Assembly (NCBI GenBank): GCA_001600635.1
Contig: BCKL01000008.1
Coordinates: 321,830-385,829, forward strand
DNA: 64,000 bases
Direction of reading: 5' to 3'
Source of the DNA: Leucosporidium creatinivorum
Lineage: Eukaryota > Basidiomycota > Microbotryomycetes > Leucosporidiales > Leucosporidiaceae
Shown here: piece after piece, positions 33,546 to 44,173 of the stretch
Numbering within the stretch: the first letter of the stretch is position 1
How the letters are laid out: each line of letters starts with the position of its first letter
The notes under the pieces: model-generated
The model's database searches: none
Told to the model about the DNA's origin: nothing
What the model saw: only the letters and a program-made list of their open reading frames with translations
Position numbers and translations under genes: made by a program

Positions 33546-35068
33546 ATGGAACCCTCTGGACATTCGAGCTGGTCAACGGGTTCTCATCTCCTGCTGCCTC
33601 GAGATGGAGGGAACTCGAGCGCCTCGGCTTCATTGGACAGGATCTTCGAGCCGACGTGAGTGTTGACGCTGAATACTCGAGTGCTTACCTGACAGCTAAG
33701 TTACACAGGCACACGCAATGGGTCACGCTGTACACCCTCATGATCTAGTACGCTCAACTCTTAACCGAGCTGAACTCGGGTCGCTAACCGACGCCAACAG
33801 CATCGTCACCCTCCTGATCTGCTGGAACCTCAAAATTGCGAGGACTATCATCTTCCCATTCAAGCTACTCACTGTTGCTTTTCACGAGTCCTGGTGAGCT
33901 CTGAGCCGGGTCGGAGTTGAGCGCTAGCTCACCTTCGCCGAATTCGTCTCCGACAGCCACGCCATCGCAGGTCAGCTTTCGCGGTTTCGGACACAGCGAG
34001 GAGTGAGCTGACCTCTCTATAGGTACTCTTACCGGCGCCAAGATTACCTCTATGCAGCTGGATCCGAACGAAGGGGGTGCGCCGAGCGCCGAGCTCCGAT
34101 TTTTGCCTCGTTTGATCGCTAAGACGGCTCTTTTGCAGGAGCAACGGGAATGAGCGGCGGGTGGGGATTCGCGAGTCTGCCTGCCGGATACTTGGGCTCG
34201 ACGTTTATTGGTAGTGCTCTCATCTTCGCCGGCTTCAACCAAAAGGCAAGCAAGATCGCCGTCTTCCCCATACTAGCCATCATGTGCTGCTGCATGTGGT
34301 GGTCTAGGAAGGATATGTTTGTTATTTGTCATGTCATGGGGTCGCTGGGGATCATGGCCGCCCTCTGTAAGTTGCTGGGCGGCTCAGCGCCTCGGCACCG
34401 TTGAGCCGAGACTTGGGCTCGAGACTCAGGCTGACCTTCGGGCTCCATAGTCATCATCGAGCATGGGGCTTTCCTTCGGTTCTTCATCCTCTTCGTCGGT
34501 ACGATGAATGGTGAGCTGTCTATCGCTGTGGAGGTCCTTGCAACGAGCTGACCGTTTTCGGCGTTCGCAGTGATGGTCAGTTTTCCCCCCTCTGAGGTTT
34601 TCTTCCGTGCCGCACTGACTCGCAGTGACTCCTGGATTGCTACAGTACACCGTCTGGGTAAGCTCTCTACCTCTCCTCGCCTGCAAGGAGCTGGGCTGAC
34701 TCGCCCTCCGTTCTCTCTCGCCCTTCCACTTCGCAGGACATCCTCGACGACCTTGTCTTCCAGAAAATCGAGGAGAGCGACTGTTCAGCCTTTACTCGGG
34801 AGTATCCATGTGAGTGTGTTACGACCTCTCCGTCCAACGAGGCTCGCTGACACTTTCTCGGCGCAGGGATGCCTGCGCAAGCCTGGGGTACAATCTGGTT
34901 CTTCATCGCCTTTTCGGGTCGTGCGTGCAATTTAACGACTCGAGGAGGAGGCTGCAACTGACAATCCTTCTCCCTACAGTCACCCTCGGCGTAATCGGAG
35001 GCCTCACCATCTTCAAGTCCAACTTTGAGGAGCAGTACCTCGAGTCGATGACTTTCCTGGCGACGTAG
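33546..35068 (+). CDS. M50B-like integral membrane zinc metalloprotease
   Basis: Twelve exons (33546-33655, 33709-33747, 33801-33893, 33957-33970, 34023-34076, 34139-34366, 34451-34510, 34571-34575, 34646-34657, 34737-34809, 34867-34920, 34980-35068) give 276 residues. The zinc motif H78-E79-S80-C81-H82 sits in TVAFHESCHAIAGTLTGAK, as in the fungal M50B-like family; QLDPNEGGATGM and PAGYLGSTFIGSALIFAG follow. About six hydrophobic segments are present. The fold suggests intramembrane proteolysis; substrate and membrane are unknown. The exact end of the eleventh exon is uncertain by 3 nt. Exons of 14, 5 and 12 nt are required by frame. Confidence 0.83.
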
Positions 35069-35502
35069 GGGAGCTAGATGAACGGAGTAACGTTGTTATG
35101 GAGGCAAAATCGATGCTTGCGGTCGACTCAAGTCGGGAGCGCCGAGATATATGAGCTTGCGAAACGTTCGCCGAGATGTATGAACGAACCTGTTCTGAAG
35201 GCTGTAGGCGATTGTAGCCAGTAGTAACGGGCACTACCACACTGCAAGGGCGCCAGCTGGCTTCGCTTGACCCTGCCACTAAGATCAGGGGTCGGCCAAC
35301 TTCCAGCCCAAGTCACTCGCTCGCTCCTCCCCTTGTCCACAACTCTCACCTTGTCTAGCTATCGCCAACTCGACCGTAGACAGTTTGGACCACCAGCAGC
35401 ACTCTCCCCTGCTCTTCCACACACCCACGACTCACCGCTCACCACCAGTCGCCCGCTCCCTCCTCTCCCCTATCCTCGCCTCCACAGAGCTGCCACCGCA
35501 AC
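35069..35502. other. intergenic, upstream of BUD13
   Basis: No gene seen. Pyrimidine-rich leader just before the ATG at 35503. Confidence 0.45.
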
Positions 35503-37004
35503 ATGGGCAAGTCGGACGATCTGCAGGCCTACTTGGCGGCAAAATACATGACGGGCGCGAAGGCAGACGCCATCCTCGACCGCGCGGGAGGCGAGGACGG
35601 AACGAAGCGACGCAAGAAGAAGCGCAAGGTCGACGGCGCGTCGTCGAGTAACACTACAGCGGTGGCAGGAGGAGGAATGCTTATTGCGGATGATGATGGC
35701 ATGAGCTGGGCTCAGCGCAAGGACGACGACGATGAAGAGGGCAGGCCAGGTGAGTCGTCGTGTTGTCCGCTGAGCTCGTCCCTAGCGGGCGCTTCAAGGG
35801 GTACAGGAGCTACAGCTGATACGCCTCATACTACACAGTCGTTGAGGAGCGTCGCGGTCACTTCAAGGCCAAGTCAGCCAACTCGTGGGCGACAATTCGC
35901 GACGCAGAGCCATCGTTCGCTCCCTCGCCTTCGCCTCCTCCGCCCGTCGACGAGGACCCCTACGTCGTCTCCACCACCGTCGATACCGAGCCTTCCGCCC
36001 CTGCTGCACCCGTCGCTCGCGGTGGTCTGCAATCCGCCTCCGCCCTTCGCGTCGAGCAGGAGCGTCGCGAGGCCGAGCAGGCGCGCAAGAAGGCGGCCAA
36101 CGAGCGGGAGCTGGCTGCGTTGAAGCAGGCGAGGCGAGATCGTGGAGAGGAGGAGGAAGATGAGGACGACCCCGAGGCGACGGTGTACCGTGATGCCAGC
36201 GGAAAGAGGATCGACCTCAAACTGGCCAAAGCCGAGAAGGCTAAGGAGAAGAGGGCGGAGTTGGAGCAGCAGATGAAGAAGATGGAGTGGGGCAAAGGAC
36301 TGGTGCAGAAAGGCGAGGTGGAGGAGAAGAAGAGGGAGGCCGAGAGGCTCAAGATGAAGGGTATCGCCAGGTGAGTTTCCTTGCTGCTCGCTGCTCGCCT
36401 CTCGGCCGTGCTGTTTCGCGGAACGCTAGCTGATAATCTGACGCGCAGGTATGCCGACGACGAGGACATGAACGACGAGCTCAAGGACCGCGAGCGATGG
36501 AACGATCCCGCCGCCAACTTCCTCACCGTACGCTCCTCTCTGCCGCGCTCGCCAGAACAGCTGCTGATCTCGCTTTCTTGGTTCCTCGAGCAGAAGAAGA
36601 AGGAGAAGAAGACGGCCGGCCCTCGCTTTCCCAAGTACGCTGGCCCACCACCACCGCCGAACCGCTTCGGCATTCCTCCAGGCTACCGATGGGATGGTGT
36701 GGATCGTGTGAGTCTTCTGCTTTCATCTCGGACCTGTCTCTTCCCGTGCTCGCGCGCCTTACCGCTCCCTCTTGACTTCAACTCGAACTGACTCCCGTGC
36801 CCTCTCCCGCCCCCTCTTCTCTCTCCCCTCTTCCGCATCCTCTCACACCACAGGGAAACGGCTTTGAAGCTATGGCCATGCAGCGCGTCAACTCGCGCAA
36901 GATGAGGTCCGCAGAGGCACATGGTGAGTTTGCTCGAGCTCGGCGCCGGAGCGGTCGCTGATCGCGTCTCCCCCTTCGCAGCCTTCTCGACGGAAGATAT
37001 GTAG
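35503..37004 (+). CDS. BUD13: pre-mRNA-splicing factor BUD13 (RES complex)
   Basis: Six exons (35503-35749, 35839-36370, 36449-36527, 36594-36707, 36854-36923, 36982-37004) give 354 residues. BUD13 acts with Snu17 and Pml1 in the RES complex of the spliceosome, promoting splicing and nuclear retention of unspliced RNA. The start [13 protein letters not shown] is typical. A basic run (KRRKKKRK) and a long charged helix follow. The C-terminal signature [17 protein letters not shown] and GNGFE is the conserved BUD13 region that binds Snu17. At 354 residues it is shorter than animal forms, as usual in fungi. Confidence 0.93.
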
Positions 37005-37210
37005 CTCAAGGAGTCACTGTAAAGCTCACATACGCAATGAAGAGATGCTCAACATCCGGCCGCGAGACCCTCCCCTCCTTTCGGCGCTCGAGAGCCCTTG
37101 CCGAAGCCGAGCTCCGAAGCTGTATGCTCACTCGCCGGCTTGTTGAGTGACTCGAGGCGCTGCAGGCATCACGGAATTCAGAACGCGCAGATCTGACGGA
37201 CTCTGGCGCC

Positions 37211-37685
37211 GATAGCGAGCCGCTACGATGCTCCAATTCGCTCGAGCTGCCATCGCCGAGACCAGCTCTCAAGGCTCGAGCAGAGCGCTGGCTCGTTCTG
37301 AGGCGCCGTTGAGCGTCTCGGAGGGATCTCATATGTCTCATACCGGACTCTACTGACCCTCGACTGCCTCCCATGTATAGGGGAGGGTGAGAAGAGCCGT
37401 GCAAGACCCCTCCGAGTCGCCGAAGCGGGCTCGGCGATGGCCTGCCTTGCTGCTGGAGAGGTTTGAGAGCCCAAACAGGCGTGTAGGAGCTACATGAGAG
37501 CTACCACTCTACCTTGACAACGCTACAACTCTCCACCTGCCCCCCTAACCCGACCTCTCCCCTCCCCTTGTCCGCCTCTTCTCAAGCTTGTCCTCCTCCC
37601 GCTCACTACTCCTCGACTCGTTCTCGCTTCGACTCGCTTTCGCAGGAGAGCATCACAGCTGCTAAGCAAAGGAGGACTACTGGAA
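37211..37685 (+). repeat. direct repeat R2 (copy of R1)
   Basis: Nearly identical to 22075-22545, same orientation, with a 3-nt difference near GTCGCCGAAGCGGG. A weaker extension to about 37120 resembles the flank of arm 1. No F-box gene follows here, so this is an orphan copy of a segment that elsewhere lies near F-box genes. Confidence 0.75.
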
Positions 37686-38786
37686 GCTCACTACTCTCCC
37701 CTCGCTCTCTCCTCTCCCTCGTAACCTCTCTCTCGGCGCGCCCGAGCCAACGCAGAATGAAAATCAAATCAAAGCAAAAGAATGTTGCACCCTATTCCCT
37801 CTCCTGCGACTCGCCTCATGGCAGCTAGCAAATGAAAAGAAGGGGAAGGGCGTAACAGAAAGATGAAAACGACCGCCGAAGCTGGACAAACTCGTACGCT
37901 GTTGAAGGTGCGGCTGGTCGGTCGGTCTTGAAGGGGTGTTGAAACGTGATGAAAAGGAAAATTGGTGAAAGAGGGAAAGAGGGAACGGCGGAAGGGAAGG
38001 AGGAAACGTATGAGGAAGGGAGAAGAGGAGGGAGGGGAGGGAGGTATGTCGAGAAGCCGAAGGAGAGTTGTGGTGAGGCGGTGGAGAGGCGGTGGCGAGA
38101 AGGGGAGTTTGAGGTGTCGTGGTGGTGGTGAGAGGAGGGGAGGGAGTGGTGGGTAATGATTGCTGCTGGGAGATCGAAGCAAGGTCATATCAGCGATTGT
38201 TGGTTCACAGCAAGAGCTCGGACAGGAGAGAGAGACAGAAGAAGCTCACCTTCCTCCTCCTCGCTCTGAAAGCCAAGCAAGAGAAAACCATAGCACAACA
38301 TCGTTCGTCGTCGTCGTCGTTCTTCATCATCATCATCATCATGCGCTATCCCCTCGTCCCTCATCTCCCCTCCCAGCCAGCTCACTCTCTCGCCGCTCCC
38401 AATCGTCGTCGCAGATACGGACATCACACAGAATTACGACCAGAGACCCAACAGCACTGCCGAGAAAAATGGTACAAGAAAAGAGGGTGGTACAGGGCGA
38501 AATTGAAAGAGGGAGGGCGAAGGTGGAAGACGAGAGCTCGGAGTTTGAAATGAGGCGAGCCCGTCGACTTTCGTGTGGTGGGAAAGGAGAGTGATGCCGA
38601 AAGATTGGAGAACGAAGAGAGGACGAAAATGATGCGAAGGCGATATATCGTGCGTCGAGTCGAGCCGAGCCGAGAAACGTGATCTGCTGGGCCAAGGTCA
38701 GCTCTTTCCTCCCAGCAAGCGAAGGAGAGCGAGAACTCACTGTACAACTCCCCCGCTTCTCCCTCTTCTCTCCTCCTCCTCACCCC
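37686..38786. other. 3' region of EDC1-like gene; purine-rich tract and spliced-UTR signals
   Basis: No coding exon supported. The plus strand is strongly purine-rich at about 37940-38160. A CGT/CAT trinucleotide run lies at about 38305-38342. On the minus strand, two canonical introns downstream of the EDC1-like stop are visible: about 38738 down to 38690 (GTGAGT donor, GCTGAC branch, CAG acceptor) and about 38250 down to 38167 (GTGAGC donor, CAG acceptor). Confidence 0.5.
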
Positions 38787-40172
38787 CTAGGCCAACCCAG
38801 CACCGCCGACCTCCATCCCCCTCCTCCTCAACAAAAAGCTCGGCGTGGGCAAACTGCTCGGCAGGGGCGAGTTATGGAACGTGGGGCCTGCGTAGCGCGG
38901 CTCGACGGGTGCTTTGGTTGGGGTTGGGGTGTAGGAGGTGATGGAGGTGCTGTGGGGTTGACGGGGGGAGTTGGAGTGACGGGGAGGAGTGCGGAGGTGG
39001 TGTTGCGAGGGGAAGTCGAGGGAGAGGGAGAGGTCCGAGAGCCCGAAGGTTTCGGAATCCTTCTGCTGCTGTCGACGCTGCTTGCCCGGCGTGCCATTCC
39101 CCCCTCCTCCTCCCTTGACAGGCGACGAGTTATTGCCGAACCGCTCGGCGGGCTCGGAGTGTTGAAGGAGCTCTTGCTGCCAGGTGAGGCCTCCCGCGCC
39201 GCCGCCGGAGGAGGTGGTGGAGGTGGAGGGGACGACGGTCGAGTCGGAGAGAGAGGTGGGGAGGGGCGGCCGTTGCTGTTGCTGCTGCTGCTGTCCTCCT
39301 CGACCGCTATTGCCGTTCCGACCGCCCGAGCCCGAGCCCGAGCCCGAGCCGTTATGCTCGCGCCTCGAGCCCGAGTTCCTGCTCCCATTCCCTCCTCCAT
39401 TCCTCGCATTCCCACTACCACTCGAGGAGCGGCCCAAACTCTCCTGCTGCCACGTCAAGTTCTGTCCCGCTCCTCCTCCTCCTTTGTTGCCCGCTCCCGC
39501 TCCCGCTCCGGCGTGGAGGGGCATATCCCACTCGTCGCCACTAGATTGCTGCGAATCATACTGGTGGTCGCGTTGGTGGGGGAGTGGGTGGGATTGGTAG
39601 GCCTGCCCAGCAGAGCGGAGGTCGAGAGTTGAAGGAGGGGCGGATTTGGAGAGAGGCGGAGGAGGGGAGTCGCCTCCTGGAGGAGGCAAGGGAGGCGAGG
39701 TTTGACGGTGGGTGCGAGGGCGGGAACGGCGTGCCTTTGTTGAGGAGGGGGGCTTGAGTGTAGCTGTAGTCGACTCGTTGGCGGAGGGCATGCTCAGCGG
39801 GGCGGGAGATGAGGGAGCGGGGATAGTTGTAGTCGCTTCGGAGGAGGAGGCGGTGGCTGTGACTGCGGTAGATTTGTTACCCCTACGAGAGCGTGTTCCT
39901 TTGGTGGGTGTTGAAGCCTGTTGAGGTGCTGCAGAAGTAGAAGCAGGGAGAGTGGCGGGCGAGGTCGGTGCGTGTTGTCGTTGTTGAGAGTGGCGAGGGG
40001 TGCAAGAGTTGGACGAGGACTGAGGGAGGTGAATGATCCCTGGTGTGGATGAGTTGTGTAGGTTGGTAGAAGGGCGAGGGGTGAGAGAGCGAGAAGCAGA
40101 GGGAGACGACGACGAGGTCGAACGGCTGTGGCTCTTTGCTGGTGAGGCGTTGCCAGCTTTCAAAGCTGACAT
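38787..40172 (-). CDS. EDC1/PNRC-like mRNA decapping activator (candidate)
   Basis: A single open frame of 461 residues from the ATG at 40172. Most is low-complexity (Ser, Pro, Gly, Gln runs). Two copies of LTWQQE (NLTWQQESLG and GLTWQQELLQ) are spaced about 100 residues apart. Near the C-terminus YAGPTFHNSPLPSSLPTPSF resembles the short motif by which fungal EDC1-type activators bind Dcp1 and stimulate Dcp2. The rest has no fold, as expected for this intrinsically disordered group. The assignment rests on that short motif. The frame also continues about 24 codons upstream of 40172. Divergent from the hydrolase-like gene, 160 nt away. Confidence 0.6.
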   Translation of the reverse strand: MSALKAGNASPAKSHSRSTSSSSPSASRSLTPRPSTNLHNSSTPGIIHLPQSSSNSCTPRHSQQRQHAPTSPATLPASTSAAPQQASTPTKGTRSRRGNKSTAVTATASSSEATTTIPAPSSPAPLSMPSANESTTATLKPPSSTKARRSRPRTHRQTSPPLPPPGGDSPPPPLSKSAPPSTLDLRSAGQAYQSHPLPHQRDHQYDSQQSSGDEWDMPLHAGAGAGAGNKGGGGAGQNLTWQQESLGRSSSGSGNARNGGGNGSRNSGSRREHNGSGSGSGSGGRNGNSGRGGQQQQQQQRPPLPTSLSDSTVVPSTSTTSSGGGAGGLTWQQELLQHSEPAERFGNNSSPVKGGGGGNGTPGKQRRQQQKDSETFGLSDLSLSLDFPSQHHLRTPPRHSNSPRQPHSTSITSYTPTPTKAPVEPRYAGPTFHNSPLPSSLPTPSFLLRRRGMEVGGAGLA

Positions 40173-40332
40173 GGTACAGGAGAAGAGAGGGAGAGGGCGG
40201 AGAGGGAGGGGAGATTCTGTAGCTGATTCGAGTAGGAGAAGCAAATTGTAGTCGAAAGCTAAATAAGAGGCAATTCGAGTCTCAAAGCCCTTTGATTGAC
40301 GTTAGACCCCTTTGTCCTCTCTCAGAGCCAAC

Positions 40333-41144
40333 ATGCTACAGCTCGCCAATCGTCTGGGCCGCATTACAGCTAGATCTACTCGCCTCCTACACACCTGTAC
40401 CACAATACCTCCCAACCCTTCAGTACGCAACTTGGCCCTCCCTCTCGCTTTCCTCGACGTCAAAGGCTGGGACAAGCAAGGGCTGCAGTGAGTTATAGCT
40501 ACTCTCTTACAGCTTACAGCACTACTCAACTGAATCGTACTGCTCTGATCTGCTACAGAGGCTGGGAGACCTGGACTCGGTTATTCGCTCAAGGAGGTTA
40601 CTCTTGCCTCTTGATCCAACTCGACCCAAACTCGCTTACAGGCGACACTTGTACCTCTCAAGGACTACTAGCCTCTTTAGAGACGGGTACGCCTTACTCC
40701 CTGTCCTGTAGCTCATCATCCCCGCTGACCCCGCCCTTCTCGCCCTTCGCGCATCGCATCGCAGACCTGCACTCGCTCCTCACCTCCCCTCTCCACGGCA
40801 CCCCTTTCCCACCATTACTCTTCTCCTCCTCCTATTCCACCCTCTTATCCCAAACCTACGTCTCCTCCCACCCTCTCTCGGGTCTCTTCCTCCACTCGCC
40901 ACCTTCCCCTCCCTCGGTCCACAAACTCGCTCCTTCCTTGTTCCCTACACAGCTAGGAGAGTTCACCTATGAGCCTAATTTCCCTGTCGGGGTGATGGAT
41001 GGGTTGAAGCAGTTTGAGCAGAGTAGACTGGGAAGGGAGTATGCAGAGGAGGGCGAGGATGGATGGTTGGCTAGAGTTGAGGGGGAGAGGGATGAACGAG
41101 GGTGGAACAAGGCTATGCAGTGGATGGATAATAATGGGCTGTGA
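40333..41144 (+). CDS. alpha/beta-hydrolase-like protein, possibly mitochondrial
   Basis: Exons 40333-40487 and 40559-41144 give 246 residues. A further frame-neutral intron (40687-40764: GTACGC donor, GCTGAC branch, GCAG acceptor) is likely and would leave 220. The N-terminus (MLQLANRLGRITARSTRLLH) lacks acidic residues and looks like a presequence. GWETWTRLFAQGGYSCLLIQ and TLLSQTYVSSHPLSGLFLHS resemble the core of alpha/beta hydrolases, but the nucleophile elbow is degenerate (FSSSYS rather than GxSxG). It may be a non-catalytic member; the substrate is unknown. Confidence 0.55.
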
Positions 41145-41463
41145 TGAGCTGCTGTGCTTGCTCAGGGAGGTTAATGGGCTACAGAGGACTAGGAAGGGGG
41201 GGGGTTGCGGCTTCGCGTCGAACGGAACTCGGCGGAAGTGGGCTGGACGACTCGCGCACTCGCTCCTTCCTCTCCCCCCTACCAACGCGTCGTAACACCT
41301 CGGCATCACCCTCCGTCGCTCCCCCAGCCCCGAAGGTAAGCTACTTGACTCACTACTCGACCCCCACCACACCACGCGGTCGCGTTGCAGCGTCGCCCCC
41401 GTCTGACTCTAGCTGACTCTTCCTCCTCTCTTTCCTCACACCTCCCTCACAGTTCATCTCGCA

Positions 41464-42505
41464 ATGAGCTCCTCTACCATCTCCCCCTCCCTCCGCCTCC
41501 AAATTTCACAGCACACCCCCCTCCTCTTCACCCCCACCACGCACCAGCCCTTCCTCCCCCTCCCTCACCCCTCATTCCCCTCCCTTCTCTCCCTCACTCT
41601 CCCCCATCCCACCGACGCCCCCCACAAACTCCACACCCTTAACCACCCCACCATCTACCCCAAGCTGCAAGGTCCTCCCTACCCCTACACACTCGCCGAT
41701 TCGGTCGCCTGGGATGCCATGCTCTTGGGTCGGTGGGAGGTCTGTCTTGCGCATTGGGCGGAGGGGAGGTGGAAGGAGGGGATGGGGGAGTGCCCTTGTC
41801 CTGTTAGCTGTTTGAGGCTGGCGGGAGAGGGACAGGAGCAGGGAGAGGGAGTGTGGGTGGGCGATTTGGGCGTGTTTAGGTGGAGGTTTGAGGAAGTCGA
41901 GGAGGAGGATCTTAAGGAGAGGGAGAGAAGGTGTGAGGAGAATGAGAAGAGAGTGGTAGGGGAGGAGGGGGTGGTGTGGAGCTTTGGCTGTTCGTTCCTT
42001 TGCCTCTTTCGTCTTCCTCTGCTCGGCACTCGAGCGCTCTTGGACTGACCGTCTCGCCCCCGTTCGCCCCCCATGAAACGCAACAGTCTTCCTCCACCCC
42101 TCCTTTCACTCCCTCGCCATCCCAACACACGCCCTCCGCGCCCTCCTCACAGAATGGTTCCTCCCCCCTCACTTGCTCGGCGCAAAAAAGATCCGCTCAG
42201 CTGCGTATGTGGGCAATGGAGCTAGTAGGCGGGTGCAGGAGAAATGCGGGATGCGCCTCGTCCCTCTTCCTACCTCCTCCTCCTCCTCGTCCTCTCCTCC
42301 CAAGCCCGCCGTCGAACCGATCGAGCCCACGACCTCGAACCTCGAGAATGAAGGCAGCGTGACCGCCGAGGACAAGGGGGAGGCAGAGGATGGGTTGACG
42401 TATATACACGATATCTCCGAATCCCGAGGAGGGGGACAGCAAGAGGTGTGGGTGTTTGAGTGGAAGGAGGCGAGGGATGGGGGGTTGGAGGCGAGGTTCT
42501 TGTGA
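41464..42505 (+). CDS. GNAT-family N-acetyltransferase (RimJ-like)
   Basis: Exons 41464-41989 and 42087-42505 give 314 residues. The GNAT core is split by the intron: VVWSFGFFLHPSFHSLAI, where FLHPSFHSLAI corresponds to the region around the acetyl-CoA-binding beta4/alpha3. ALRALLTEWFLPHLLGAKKIRSAAYVGN then ASRRVQEKCGMR follow, the usual RimJ/RimL-type end. The donor is GTTCGT. The N-terminal 110 residues are Pro/His-rich. A Ser/Pro/Glu insertion (42270-42400) lengthens the C-terminus. The acceptor substrate is unknown. Confidence 0.75.
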
Positions 42506-43112
42506 AGCTGAGCTGCTGAGGAGGAGAGGGCGGGCGGTAGGGGTCAGTAGGGTACGGTATAAGACATATGAGATCCCTCCGAGACGCTCAACGGCGCCTC
42601 AGAACGAGCCAGCGCTCTGCTCGAGCCTTGAGAGCAGGTCTCGGCGATGGCAACTCGAGCGGATTGGAGCATCGTAGCGGCTCGCTGTCGACTTTGAGAT
42701 CCGCCAGATATCTTCTGAAGAAGCTTGAGCTTCCTCCAGCGCCTGAAGTCACTCCACAACCTGAGGGATGAGCTCACGGCTCTGGCGTTCGACTTCGCAA
42801 CTGGAAGGACCTGCCGAGCGCCGAGGGGAGAGGTCAGAAAGCTCGCAAGCGGCTGTAGCCCGTCAAGGTGGACACGGTATCGGTTGTAAAGCCTCTGAAG
42901 CTCCTTGCAGTCGATCAAAGTGCACCTCAAAGTGTTTCCTGACCTTGGGAGACAGCGGCGGCTATTTCGCCTCTCGCCGTCCGCTCGCCTCTATTCCTCC
43001 TCCTCTTCACCTCGTCTCTCGCTTCGACACTCGCACAGCTGGACGAAAGGAAGCTTTACTACGACGAGAACCCCTCAACAAGCTACAGCACTCCCTTCGA
43101 AGCTCACACAAC

Positions 43113-43685
43113 ATGCCAGCCGCTCCTCCCTCCACGCTCAGCAAAACAACCCTCCCGACCGAGCTTGTTCAGCGCATCATCCGGCTCGCTCTACCTCCTC
43201 CTACCTTCACTCGCTACAAAGAGCGCTACGCCATCCTCCTGCAGCTCTGTCGAGTCTCCCGCATGTGGCGCGCGCTCGGACAGCAGGAGCTCTTCGCCCA
43301 CGCCTGGATTCGCACGGCGCGCGATGCGGGTGTGTTCATGGAGGCGCAGGAGAGGATAGAGACCGCGACGGGCGCTTGGACGACCCCTCAATCGCTGTGG
43401 ATCGACGCGCGAGAGGCGAGCAGCGGCATGGCGATCGCTTGGTCGAACTCGCGACTCTCCCTCCTCTTCGAAGCCTGCACGGGGATGAAGACTATCAGTA
43501 TCGTGTCTAGGACTGCTGCCGGTCCCTTGAGCCCCTGCTATGCACTCGACAGCGTCGCTAAGGGTAAGTCTATCGTTGCTGAACGGCCTCACAGCTCCCA
43601 CTGATGCTATGCGCTCCCTACAGGACTGGTCGAGCTCACAATGGACCACGTCCGAATCTCGCAATCCGCCGCCGTCGAGTTCACT
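43113..43685 (+). CDS. F-box-like/LRR paralogue D1, cut off by assembly gap
   Basis: Exon 43113-43563 and the first 62 nt of exon 2 (43624-43685) match D2 without a difference that I could see, then run into 100 N. The upstream block (42919-43112) is also the same. It is most likely a second representation of the same locus at a contig junction rather than a separate gene. If real, it would encode the same F-box-like N-terminus (LPTELVQRIIRLALP). Confidence 0.5.
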
Positions 43686-43785
43686 NNNNNNNNNNNNNNN
43701 NNNNNNNNNNNNNNNNNNNNNNNNNNNNNNNNNNNNNNNNNNNNNNNNNNNNNNNNNNNNNNNNNNNNNNNNNNNNNNNNNNNNN
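43686..43785. other. assembly gap (100 N)
   Basis: Exactly 100 N, the conventional length for a gap of unknown size. It begins at the base equivalent to the single N at 44747 in D2. Confidence 0.97.
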
Positions 43786-44173
43786 TTGAGCTTCCTCCAG
43801 CGCCTGAAGTCACTCCACAACCTGAGGGATGAGCTCACGGCTCTGGCGTTCGACTTCGCAACTGGAAGGACCTGCCGAGCGCCGAGGGGAGAGGTCAGAA
43901 AGCTCGCAAGCGGCTGTAGCCCGTCAAGGTGGACACGGTATCGGTTGTAAAGCCTCTGAAGCTCCTTGCAGTCGATCAAAGTGCACCTCAAAGTGTTTCC
44001 TGACCTTGGGAGACAGCGGCGGCTATTTCGCCTCTCGCCGTCCGCTCGCCTCTATTCCTCCTCCTCTTCACCTCGTCTCTCGCTTCGACACTCGCACAGC
44101 TGGACGAAAGGAAGCTTTACTACGACGAGAACCCCTCAACAAGCTACAGCACTCCCTTCGAAGCTCACACAAC

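Noticed and set aside
38305-38342. CGT/CAT repeat run as a CRISPR-like array.
   Set aside because: Simple trinucleotide microsatellite without spacers.
38679-39632. Plus-strand frame of about 317 codons opposite the EDC1-like gene.
   Set aside because: Complement of low-complexity Ser/Pro/Gly codons; no independent signal.
22218-42540. Interval between the inverted arms as one large mobile element with terminal inverted repeats.
   Set aside because: It holds conserved housekeeping genes and the arms themselves carry F-box genes; no transposase, integrase or target duplication seen.
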